Origin: DATHVI01 sp035461385
GTDB lineage: Bacteria > Actinomycetota > Thermoleophilia > Solirubrobacterales > 70-9
Assembly: GCA_035461385.1 (NCBI GenBank)
Contig: DATHVI010000142.1
Coordinates: 1 to 21,621, forward strand
Direction: 5' to 3'
DNA: 21,621 bases
The notes beneath the pieces were generated by a model that did no database searches, had not been told where the DNA came from, and saw only the letters and a program-made list of their open reading frames with translations. The translations under genes and the position numbers were made by a program. Shown one piece after another: positions 7,040 to 13,200 of this stretch (position 1 is the first letter of the stretch; every line of letters begins with the position of its first letter).

Positions 7040-8139
7040 GAGATCCACGCGTCACCAACCTCGCTCGAATCCTCGTCCGCTACTCGACCAAGGTCGGCGA
7101 CGGGGACACGTGTCTGATCGAAGGCCCGAGCGCGGCCGAGCCGCTGGTCGCGGCGATCTACGCCGAGGTGCTCGCGGCGGGTGGGCACCCGGTCGTCTCG
7201 CTCGGGTTCGAAGGCCAGCAGGTTGCGTACCTCGGCGCTGCGTCCGATGCCCAGCTCGAGTGGATCTCGCCGCTCAGTCGCTGGGCGGCCGAGGAGTCGG
7301 ACTGCCGGATCGCGATCTGGGCCGACACCAACACCCGCGAGCTCTCGGGGATCCCGCCCGAGCGGCAGACGAAGCGCCGCGCGGCGACCCGGCCGCTGAT
7401 GGAGGCGATGATGAAGCGCGCTGCCGCGGGCGAGCATCGCTGGGTGGGGACGATGTACCCGACCAACGCCCACGCCGCCGACGCCGAGATGAGCCTGGTC
7501 GACTTCGAGGACTTCTACTTCCGCGCCTGCCTGGCGACCGACGACGACCCCCTCGGCGCCTGGCAGCGGGCATCGGAGGAGTGCCACCGCCTCGCCGACT
7601 GGATCCAAGGCCACGAGGAGGTCCACATCACCGCGCCGGGCACCGACCTGCGGCTGGGGATCGCCGGGCGCAGGTTCATCGCCGCCGACGGCGAGCACAA
7701 CATGCCCGACGGCGAGTTCTTCACCGGCCCGATCGAGGACTCGGCCGAGGGCGAGGTCTCCTTCCACCTGCCGGCGACGATCGGCGGGCGCGAAGTCGCC
7801 GGCGTGCGGCTGCGGTTCGAGGCCGGCACGGTCGTCGACGCCTCGGCCGAGCGCGGCGAGGAGTTCCTGGTCAGCATGCTCGACACCGACGACGGCGCCC
7901 GGCGGCTCGGCGAGCTCGGAATCGGCACCAACTACGGGATCGAGCGCGGGACGCGGTCGATCCTCCTCGACGAGAAGATCGGCGGCACCGTCCACCTCGC
8001 GGTCGGCGCGAGCTACCCGGAGACGGGAGGCGAGAACGAGAGCGCCGTGCACACCGACCTCGTCTGCGACCTCCGCCGCGGCGGCCGGATCGAGGTCGAC
8101 GGCGAGGTGCTCCAGGAAGACGGCGAGTTCAGGGTCTGA
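7036..8139 (+). CDS. M29-family (thermophilic) metallo-aminopeptidase
   Basis: This 367-residue cytoplasmic peptidase belongs to the AmpS/AmpT/PepS family, which uses two metal ions to remove N-terminal residues from peptides. The expected ligands and catalytic residues are visible: Glu227 in 'MPDGEFFTGP', Glu293 in 'GELGIGTNYGI', His320 in 'GTVHLAVG', Tyr327 in 'ASYPETG', and His339/Asp341 in 'VHTDLVCD'. The spacing His-x6-Tyr matches the family. The N-terminal part ('VTNLARILVRYSTKVGDGDTCLIEGP') is the typical M29 start. Its TTG overlaps the pdxT stop codon (TTGA), so it is translationally coupled to the PLP synthase. A peptidase in a PLP operon is not something I know to be usual; a link through amino-acid recycling is only a guess. 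The length is close to the usual 400-410, slightly short. Confidence 0.93.
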   Translation: MRDPRVTNLARILVRYSTKVGDGDTCLIEGPSAAEPLVAAIYAEVLAAGGHPVVSLGFEGQQVAYLGAASDAQLEWISPLSRWAAEESDCRIAIWADTNTRELSGIPPERQTKRRAATRPLMEAMMKRAAAGEHRWVGTMYPTNAHAADAEMSLVDFEDFYFRACLATDDDPLGAWQRASEECHRLADWIQGHEEVHITAPGTDLRLGIAGRRFIAADGEHNMPDGEFFTGPIEDSAEGEVSFHLPATIGGREVAGVRLRFEAGTVVDASAERGEEFLVSMLDTDDGARRLGELGIGTNYGIERGTRSILLDEKIGGTVHLAVGASYPETGGENESAVHTDLVCDLRRGGRIEVDGEVLQEDGEFRV

Positions 8140-8235
8140 GCCCGCCCCGCCAGGGGGCCCGACACCGCAACTTTCGATCGCCACGGCTGTTTGCAGTACA
8201 GCGCGCCGCTCTCGAGCTTCGAAGGCCAGGGCGAA

Positions 8236-8321
8236 GGCGGGAAGGCGACGCGGCTTGGGATGCCGACTGGGGGCGCCGCGGCCGGAGAGAGAGGCCGGCC
8301 GCGGCGCGAGCCCTTCCCGCC
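8236..8321. other. Nested inverted repeats, strongly structured intergenic element upstream of yebC
   Basis: An inner perfect 13-bp stem (8273-8285 with 8295-8307, 9-base purine loop AGAGAGAGG) lies inside an outer perfect 10-bp repeat (GGCGGGAAGG at 8236-8245, CCTTCCCGCC at 8312-8321). The whole occupies the 240-base gap between the peptidase and yebC. It could end the pdx-operon transcript, act as a 3'-end stabiliser, or be a small repeat element. No reading frame in the gap looks coding. Confidence 0.5.
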
Positions 8322-8360
8322 CCGAGGGCGGCGCCGCCGGGCGCGATGCGACCGCTTTTC

Positions 8361-8366
8361 TAAGAT
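8361..8366 (+). promoter_or_regulatory. -10 box for yebC
   Basis: TAAGAT is preceded by a CTTTTC pyrimidine stretch and lies 13 bases before the yebC ATG. It is the only AT-rich hexamer near the start. No -35 box is convincing, and no Shine-Dalgarno is seen, so the leader would be about 7 bases. Confidence 0.45.
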
Positions 8367-8379
8367 CGGGTGCGTTCTC

Positions 8380-9138
8380 ATGTCCGGTCACTCGAAATGG
8401 GCCTCGATCAAGCACAAGAAGGCGGCGACCGATGCCAGGCGCGGGCAGCTGTTCACGAAGCTCGCCCGCGCGATCACCGTCGCCGCGCGTGAGGGCGGGG
8501 GCGATCCGGACGCGAACTTCACCCTCGCCGCCGCGATCGAGAAGGCGAAGAGCTTCTCGATGCCCAAGGACAACATCCAGCGCGCGATCGATCGCGGCAC
8601 CGGCGCGGGCGATGCCGGCGCCCAGATCGAGCGGGTCGTCTATGAGGGCTACGGCCCGGGCGGTGCCGCGATCCTCGTCGACGCGCTGACCGACAATCGC
8701 AACCGGACCAGCGCCGAGCTGCGCCACGCATTCGACAAGAACGGCGGCAGCCTCGGCGAGCCGGGGTCGGTCGCGTGGCAGTTCGAGCGCAAGGGAGTCG
8801 TCATCGTCGACGCCTCGCGCTACGGCGAGGAGGACCTGCTGGCGGCGATCGACGCCGGCGCCGACGACGTCGTCGCCGACGGCGACCTCCTCAAGGCGAC
8901 CGCCGATCCCGCGAGCCTGACGGCGGTCAGCGAGGCGCTCGCCGAGTCCGGGGTCGAGGTCCAGTCGGCGGAGCTGTTGATGGAGCCGAAGACCGTGGTC
9001 GAGGTGACCGCCGAGAACGAGGTGCGGGCGCTGATGCGGCTGATGGACTCCCTCGACGACCACGACGACGTCGAGGCCGTGCACGCGAACTTCGACATCC
9101 CGGCCGAGCTGCTCGAAGAGGCCGAGGCGGCGGCCTGA
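8380..9138 (+). CDS. yebC: YebC/PmpR family (TACO1-like) protein
   Basis: This 252-residue protein is of standard family length and begins with the hallmark MSGHSKWASIKHKKAATDARRGQLF. 'FTKLARAITVAAREGGGDPDANF', 'MPKDNIQRAIDRGTG' and 'VYEGYGPGGAAILVDALTDNRNRT' follow, all family signatures, and the C-terminus is acidic (ELLEEAEAAA). The family was annotated as transcriptional regulators. More recent work on YebC and mitochondrial TACO1 indicates a ribosome-associated role in translating proline-rich stretches. The earlier in-frame TTG at 8191 is rejected because it would translate the GC hairpin region. In actinobacteria yebC commonly sits between pdxT and ruvC, as here, though two other genes intervene. 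Confidence 0.97.
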   Translation: MSGHSKWASIKHKKAATDARRGQLFTKLARAITVAAREGGGDPDANFTLAAAIEKAKSFSMPKDNIQRAIDRGTGAGDAGAQIERVVYEGYGPGGAAILVDALTDNRNRTSAELRHAFDKNGGSLGEPGSVAWQFERKGVVIVDASRYGEEDLLAAIDAGADDVVADGDLLKATADPASLTAVSEALAESGVEVQSAELLMEPKTVVEVTAENEVRALMRLMDSLDDHDDVEAVHANFDIPAELLEEAEAAA

Positions 9139-9144
9139 TACCGG

Positions 9145-9162
9145 CCGGCCGCCGGCGGCCGG
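9145..9162. terminator. 18-bp perfect palindrome after yebC
   Basis: CCGGCCGCC followed directly by GGCGGCCGG is fully self-complementary and starts 6 bases after the yebC stop. It can fold as a hairpin with a small GC loop. With no T run after it, termination is plausible but unproven. Confidence 0.4.
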
Positions 9163-9169
9163 GCTCGCA

Positions 9170-9211
9170 TAGCCTGCCGCAGGGCAAGCGGCGAGAACTT
9201 CGACCAGGAGG
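9170..9211 (+). promoter_or_regulatory. -10 box and Shine-Dalgarno of the aldo/keto reductase gene
   Basis: TAGCCT (9170-9175) is a TANNNT -10 candidate directly after the yebC palindrome. AGGAGG (9206-9211) is 9 bases before the ATG at 9221. This gene therefore has its own leadered transcript, unlike its neighbours. The -35 region is only GC repeats. Confidence 0.4.
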
Positions 9212-9220
9212 GCACACGAG

Positions 9221-10192
9221 ATGCGGCACGTGCGGTTGGGAGAGACGGAGCTCAACGTCTCGCGGATCTGCTTCGGGACCTGGCAGACCGGCGGCGAGTG
9301 GGGAGCGATCGACACCGAGCAGGCGAAATCCGCCGCCCGGCGGGCGCTCGAGCTCGGGATCAACTTCTTCGACACGGCGCAGGCGTACGGCTGGGGCATC
9401 TCCGAGCGGCTGCTCGGCGAGGCGCTCGCTCCGGAGATCCGCTCGCGCCGCGACGAGATCGTGATCGCGACCAAGGGCGGCCTGACCCAGGACGATGACC
9501 GCCCCCGCAACGCCGGGCGCGACTGGCTTCGCCGGGGCATCGAGCAGAGCCTGCGCGAGCTCGGGACCGACTACGTCGATATCTACCAGCCCCACTGGCC
9601 CGACCCCGGCACGCCGATCGAGGAGACCGCGGGAGCGCTGCAGGAGTTCGTCGACGAGGGGAAGACTCGCTACGTCGGGGTCTCGAACTTCGGCGTCGCC
9701 GAGCTCGAGGCGCTCGGCGAGTATCGCCGCGCCGACACCCTCCAGCCGCCGTACCACATGCTCCGTCGCGAGATCGAGGACGAGATCCTGCCCTACTGCC
9801 GCGAGCACGCGATCGGGGTCCTGGTCTACAGCCCGCTCGCCTCGGGCCTGCTGAGCGGCAAGTTCGATCCCGAGCGCGAGTTCGCCGCCGAGGACTGGCG
9901 CAAGGGAAGCAGCACCTTCGACCCCGACGCGATCGAGCGCAACCTCGCGATCATCGGCGAGCTTGGCCGCTACGCCGAGCAACGCGGCTGGACGCTGCCG
10001 CAGCTCGCGATCGCCTGGGTCCTCTCGGCGCCGGGCGTCGACGTCGCGATCGCCGGGGCGAGAGTTCCCGAGCACATCGAGGGCACCGCCCCGGCCGGCG
10101 ACTTCGAGCTCACCGAGGAGGACCGCGGCGAGATCGACGAGATCCTCGAGGGCGCCGTCCCGCTCGGCGGCCCCTCGCCGGAGTCGAAGTAG
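9221..10192 (+). CDS. Aldo/keto reductase
   Basis: This 323-residue NADPH-dependent oxidoreductase of the AKR superfamily is a cytoplasmic (beta/alpha)8 barrel. The catalytic tetrad is complete: Asp51 and Tyr56 in 'FFDTAQAYGWG', Lys85 in 'IVIATKGG' and His125 in 'DIYQPHWPD'. The N-terminus 'VRLGETELNVSRICFGTWQTGG' and the nucleotide-binding end 'QLAIAWVLSAPGVDVAIAGARVPEHIEGT' are those of the general AKR/voltage-gated-channel-beta-like branch. The substrate cannot be read from sequence. It has its own ribosome binding site and lies between yebC and ruvC, an insertion relative to the usual actinobacterial order. Confidence 0.95.
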   Translation: MRHVRLGETELNVSRICFGTWQTGGEWGAIDTEQAKSAARRALELGINFFDTAQAYGWGISERLLGEALAPEIRSRRDEIVIATKGGLTQDDDRPRNAGRDWLRRGIEQSLRELGTDYVDIYQPHWPDPGTPIEETAGALQEFVDEGKTRYVGVSNFGVAELEALGEYRRADTLQPPYHMLRREIEDEILPYCREHAIGVLVYSPLASGLLSGKFDPEREFAAEDWRKGSSTFDPDAIERNLAIIGELGRYAEQRGWTLPQLAIAWVLSAPGVDVAIAGARVPEHIEGTAPAGDFELTEEDRGEIDEILEGAVPLGGPSPESK

Positions 10193-10197
10193 CCGCC

Positions 10198-10265
10198 GAG
10201 CGCCCCGGCCCCCGGCGAGGGGTGAGGCGGATATCGCGGCTGAGCGCGACAAGATCCCCCTTGCG
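10198..10265. repeat. Tandem intergenic repeat, unit 1 (degenerate hairpin)
   Basis: The unit begins GAGCGCC, contains GGGTGAGGCGGAT (10220-10232) and ends CTTGCG (10260-10265). The same landmarks recur in the same order in unit 2. Its hairpin is weak: ATCGCG (10232-10237) and CGCGA (10245-10249) still pair, and GATCCCCC only partly complements the left arm. It starts 6 bases after the aldo/keto reductase stop. Confidence 0.55.
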
Positions 10266-10267
10266 CG

Positions 10268-10331
10268 GAGCGCCGGGGACGGGTGAGGCGGATGTTGCAT
10301 CACAGCGATGCAAAATCCGCCTCACCTTGCG
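10268..10331. repeat. Tandem intergenic repeat, unit 2 with 19-bp hairpin
   Basis: This is a second copy of the preceding unit (GAGCGCC, GGGTGAGGCGGAT, CTTGCG). Here the hairpin is nearly perfect: 10283-10301 pairs with 10307-10325, 18 of 19 positions complementary, around the loop ACAGC. A third GAGCGCC occurs at 10369-10375, and GCGTTGGGGGA is repeated at 10329-10339 and 10348-10358. The whole 237-base gap before ruvC is thus made of short repeats; I see no gene in it. Confidence 0.65.
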
Positions 10332-10429
10332 TTGGGGGAGGCACCGAGCGTTGGGGGACGGAGCTGCGGAGCGCCGGCGGGGGGTGTATTCCCGGAAGGC
10401 ATCCGGGGGCGCAGCCAGAATCAGTAGGC

Positions 10430-10942
10430 GTGATCGTCGTCATGGGGATCGATCCGGGCATCGCGAGCACCGGCTTCGGGGTCGTGCGCGCGGCGGGCGG
10501 CAACATGGCCGCGGTCGACGGCGGGGTGATCGAGGCACCGGCCGGGGAGCGGCCCGAGGACCGGCTCGAGCTGATCCACTCCGAGGTCGGCAAGCTGCTC
10601 GGCTGGCACGAGCCGGCGGCGCTGGCGCTCGAAGACGTCTACTTCGGCAAGAACGTGCGCTCGGCGATCGGCGTCGGGCAGGCGCGCGGGGCGGTGATGC
10701 TCGCCGCCGCCCAGCGCGGGGTGCCGTGCTTCGACTACACGCCGCAGGCGGTGAAGATGGCCGTCTGCGGCAGCGGCGCGGCGGAGAAGAAGCAGGTCCA
10801 GCGGATGGTCGCGGCGCTGCTCGGATTGCCGCGGCCGCCGGCGTCGGACCACGCCGCCGACGCGCTCGCGGTGGCGATCTGCCACGCCGGGCACGCGAGC
10901 TCGCAGGCGGCAGCCCGCTCCGCGGAGGTGGGGGTCGGATGA
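10430..10942 (+). CDS. ruvC: Crossover junction endodeoxyribonuclease RuvC
   Basis: RuvC (170 residues, usual length) is the dimeric, magnesium-dependent nuclease that cuts Holliday junctions after RuvAB migration. It has an RNase H-like fold. Asp8 lies in 'MGIDPGIASTGFGV', Glu68 in 'LALEDVYFGKNV', and His141 and Asp144 in 'SDHAADALAVAICH'. This is the D/E/H/D set of the Thermus type rather than the all-acidic E. coli set. 'YTPQAVKMAVCGSGAAEKKQVQRMV' is the family DNA-binding helix region. The start is GTG at 10430; ATG at 10442 is an alternative, and neither has a good Shine-Dalgarno. The end overlaps ruvA by four bases. Confidence 0.96.
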   Translation: MIVVMGIDPGIASTGFGVVRAAGGNMAAVDGGVIEAPAGERPEDRLELIHSEVGKLLGWHEPAALALEDVYFGKNVRSAIGVGQARGAVMLAAAQRGVPCFDYTPQAVKMAVCGSGAAEKKQVQRMVAALLGLPRPPASDHAADALAVAICHAGHASSQAAARSAEVGVG

Positions 10943-11547
10943 TCTCCTCGGTGCGCGGTGAGGTGCTCGTCCGCCGGCCAGACCACGTCGTCGTCGAAGC
11001 GGCCGGCGTCGGCTACCGGCTGACCGTGTCCGCGGAGACCCTGAAGGCGGTCCCGGCGCGGGGCAAGACGGCGACCCTCCACGCCCACCTCGTCGTCCGA
11101 GACGACGCGATGCACCTGTTCGGGTTCGCGAGCGAGGAGGAGCGCGACCTCTTCCTCCACCTGATCTCGGTCTCCGGCGTCGGCCCGAAGGTCGCGATCG
11201 CGGTCCTCTCCGGCGGCGCCCCCCGCGACCTGCTGCGGGCGATCGCGGCCGGCGACGCGAAGCGCTTCCAGGCCGCCCCGGGGGTCGGCAAGCGCACCGC
11301 GGAGCGGCTGATCGTCGAGCTGCGCGAGAAGGTCGCCGGGGAGCTCGAGGAGGGGGTCGCGGCGTCGAGCGCAGGGGCCGAGGGCGGGGACGATCCGCGG
11401 CTGCTCGCCCGCGACGGCCTCGTCGGCCTCGGCTACTCGGTGGTCGATGCCGAGGAGCTCCTCGCCGGCGCCGAGGGCGGCTCGGCCGAGGAGCTGATCA
11501 GTGCCGCGCTGCGCGGCGCGGCGAGGAGCGGGGGAGGGGCTCGATGA
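10939..11547 (+). CDS. ruvA: Holliday junction branch migration protein RuvA
   Basis: This 202-residue protein tetramerises on four-way junctions and loads RuvB. Domain I (residues 1-65) is the OB-fold 'MISSVRGEVLVRRPDHVVVEAAGVGYRL...MHLFGF'. Domain II holds two helix-hairpin-helix motifs, 'ISVSGVGPKVAIAVLSGG' and 'AAPGVGKRTAERLIVELREK'. After a flexible Ala/Gly/Glu linker (about 140-155), domain III (155-195) contains 'ARDGLVGLGYSVVDAEELL', which contacts RuvB. The ATGA overlaps at both ends show coupling with ruvC and ruvB. Confidence 0.97.
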   Translation: MISSVRGEVLVRRPDHVVVEAAGVGYRLTVSAETLKAVPARGKTATLHAHLVVRDDAMHLFGFASEEERDLFLHLISVSGVGPKVAIAVLSGGAPRDLLRAIAAGDAKRFQAAPGVGKRTAERLIVELREKVAGELEEGVAASSAGAEGGDDPRLLARDGLVGLGYSVVDAEELLAGAEGGSAEELISAALRGAARSGGGAR

Positions 11548-12602
11548 GCGTCGAGCGTGACCCGAGCATCGGCGGCGGCGGGGCGCCGGAGGAGCCGATG
11601 GCCGAGGCGCGGGCAGCCGGCGCCGACGACGACCTCGACCGCTCGCTGCGGCCGCGGACGCTCCGCGACTTCGTCAACCAGGAGCAGGTCACCGCCCAGC
11701 TCGAGGTCTTCATCGAGGCGGCACGCGGCCGCGGCGAGCCGCTCGACCACGTCCTTCTCGCCGGCCCGCCCGGGCTCGGGAAGACCTCGCTCGCGCACAT
11801 CATCGCCGCCGAGCTCGACGCGCCCGTCGTCCAGACCGCGGGGCCGGCGCTCGAGCGCAAGGCGGACGTCGCCTCGTTCCTGACCTCGCTCGAGCCCGGT
11901 TCGGTGTTCTTCGTCGACGAGATCCACCGGCTGAACCGCGCGATCGAGGAGACGCTCTACCCGGCGATGGAGGACGGGCGGCTGCCGATCGTCCTCGGGC
12001 AGGGCGCCGGGGCGCGAACGGTGACGCTCGACCTGCCGCCGTTCACGCTCGTCGGCGCGACGACCCGCACCGGGCTGCTGACGACGCCGCTTCGCGACCG
12101 CTTCGGCGTCTGCCATCGGCTCGAGCACTACCACGACGAGGCGCTGCGCGAGATCGTCCGCCGCTCGGCGGCGATCCTCGAGATCGAGATCGAGCCGGCG
12201 GGGGAGCGCGCGATCGCCGAGCGCTCGCGGGGAACGCCGCGGGTCGCCAACCGGCTGCTGAAGCGGGTTCGCGACTTCGCCCAGGTGCGCGGCGGCGGGG
12301 TCGTGACCGGCGAGATCGCCGCCGAGGCGCTCGGGCTGCTCGAGGTCGACTCCGCCGGGCTCGACCGCCACGACCGCACGATCCTCGAGACGATCGCGGC
12401 GAAGTTCTCCGGCGGCCCGGTCGGCCTCTCGACGCTTGCGGCCGCGGTCGATGAGGAGCGCGACACGATCGAGGACGTCTACGAGCCCTACCTCCTCCAG
12501 CAGGGGCTGCTGAAGCGGACCCCGCGCGGCCGGGTGATCACCGAGCGCGGCTACGCGCACCTCGGCATCCCGGCGCCCGAGGGCGCGGCGAGCCTGTTCT
12601 GA
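11544..12602 (+). CDS. ruvB: Holliday junction ATP-dependent DNA helicase RuvB
   Basis: RuvB (352 residues) is the hexameric AAA+ motor of branch migration. The first ~30 residues are variable. 'LRPRTLRDFVNQEQV' opens the AAA+ domain, with Walker A GPPGLGKT (74-81, Lys80), Walker B 'VFFVDEIHRLNR' (Asp125, Glu126), sensor 1 'LVGATTRTGLLTTPLRDRFG' and sensor 2 'GTPRVANRLLKRVRDFAQ'. The C-terminal winged helix includes 'TIEDVYEPYLLQQGLLKRTPRGRVIT'. The ATG overlaps the ruvA stop. A terminator-like hairpin follows about 50 bases after its stop, so ruvCAB seems to be a complete operon. Confidence 0.98.
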   Translation: MSVERDPSIGGGGAPEEPMAEARAAGADDDLDRSLRPRTLRDFVNQEQVTAQLEVFIEAARGRGEPLDHVLLAGPPGLGKTSLAHIIAAELDAPVVQTAGPALERKADVASFLTSLEPGSVFFVDEIHRLNRAIEETLYPAMEDGRLPIVLGQGAGARTVTLDLPPFTLVGATTRTGLLTTPLRDRFGVCHRLEHYHDEALREIVRRSAAILEIEIEPAGERAIAERSRGTPRVANRLLKRVRDFAQVRGGGVVTGEIAAEALGLLEVDSAGLDRHDRTILETIAAKFSGGPVGLSTLAAAVDEERDTIEDVYEPYLLQQGLLKRTPRGRVITERGYAHLGIPAPEGAASLF

Positions 12603-12632
12603 GGCAAGTGACAAGCCCCGCCGCCCCCGGAC

Positions 12633-12693
12633 GCGGGAGCAGATCAAAATGCCCGCGGCGTAGCTGCGGGCAAGTTATTCGAGCGGGAGCAGA
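12633..12693. repeat. 11-bp direct repeats flanking the ruvCAB terminator hairpin
   Basis: GCGGGAGCAGA occurs at 12633-12643 and again at 12683-12693, exactly 50 bases apart, one on each side of the hairpin at 12651-12671. This could be a small duplication or paired protein-binding sites near the promoter of the next gene. Confidence 0.4.
12651..12681 (+). terminator. Terminator-like hairpin after ruvB
   Basis: GCCCGCGGC (12651-12659), loop GTA, GCTGCGGGC (12663-12671) give a 9-bp stem with one G-T pair. It is flanked by ATCAAAAT on the left and AAGTTATTCG on the right, the most AT-rich stretch around. It is the best intrinsic-terminator candidate in the window. Confidence 0.6.
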
Positions 12694-12716
12694 GGAGGCG
12701 GCGGGCAGGTGTTTAC

Positions 12717-12722
12717 TAGCCT
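12717..12722 (+). promoter_or_regulatory. -10 box of the zinc-ribbon/PAS gene, probably leaderless
   Basis: TAGCCT ends 7 bases before GTG at 12730. The start codon would lie at the transcription start, the same geometry as pdxS and recJ. It favours GTG 12730 over the upstream GTG at 12709, which the box would place outside the transcript. Confidence 0.45.
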
Positions 12723-12729
12723 TGCAACC

Positions 12730-13194
12730 GTGCCCTACTTCATCTGCCCGAACTGCGGGAACAGGGAGATGAGCGGCGAGCGGACCGCCGGCCTCTCCTC
12801 GCGCCCGAAGGGCTGCTCGAAGTGCGGTTTCGGCTTCGTCTTCGAGCTCCTCGACGACTACTATCCCGCGCCTGATGCGGCCTTCTTCACCTGCGACCGG
12901 GAGGCGCGCATCCTCGACGTCGGCCGGGGCGGGTTCGAGCTCACCGGGCTGCGCGACGAGCAGGTGATCGGACGCCCGGTGAAGGAGGTGCTCGGCCTCG
13001 AGTGGCACGACGGCGGCAACGACGGCGGCAGCGCCGGCGATCCGATCGAGACGACGCTCGAATGGGGCGTGCGCTCGCTCGGCAAGCGCGTCTCCGTCCA
13101 CGCCGAGGGCGACCTCCCCGCCGAGGCGGTCGCCGACGTCTTCCCCGCCTACGACGATGACGGCGGGCTGCTGCTCGTTCTCACCCCCGAGTAG
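12730..13194 (+). CDS. Small zinc-ribbon plus PAS-like domain protein, function unknown
   Basis: This 154-residue cytoplasmic protein has a four-cysteine zinc ribbon at the very N-terminus (Cys6-x2-Cys9 in 'YFICPNCGNREM' and Cys29-x2-Cys32 in 'KGCSKCGFGF'). A PAS-like segment follows (residues 44-100: 'YYPAPDAAFFTCDREARILDVG', then 'FELTGLRDEQVIGRPVKEVLGL'). The C-terminal strand-rich part ends 'PAYDDDGGLLLVLTPE'. I do not know a named family. It ends 6 bases before the secDF start, so the two are very likely co-transcribed. It occupies the slot where the secretion accessory gene yajC is often found between ruvB and secD. It has no membrane segment, so it is not YajC. A sensory or adaptor role is inferred from the domains only. 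Confidence 0.82.
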   Translation: MPYFICPNCGNREMSGERTAGLSSRPKGCSKCGFGFVFELLDDYYPAPDAAFFTCDREARILDVGRGGFELTGLRDEQVIGRPVKEVLGLEWHDGGNDGGSAGDPIETTLEWGVRSLGKRVSVHAEGDLPAEAVADVFPAYDDDGGLLLVLTPE

Positions 13195-13200
13195 TCGGGC

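Noticed and set aside
8191..8379. N-terminal extension of yebC from TTG 8191
   Set aside because: YebC proteins start MSGHSKW; the extension would translate the nested hairpins and lies upstream of the -10 box.
6889..9540. 883-residue open frame on the minus strand
   Set aside because: It spans pdxT, the M29 peptidase, yebC and part of the aldo/keto reductase gene in antisense and shows no family motif.
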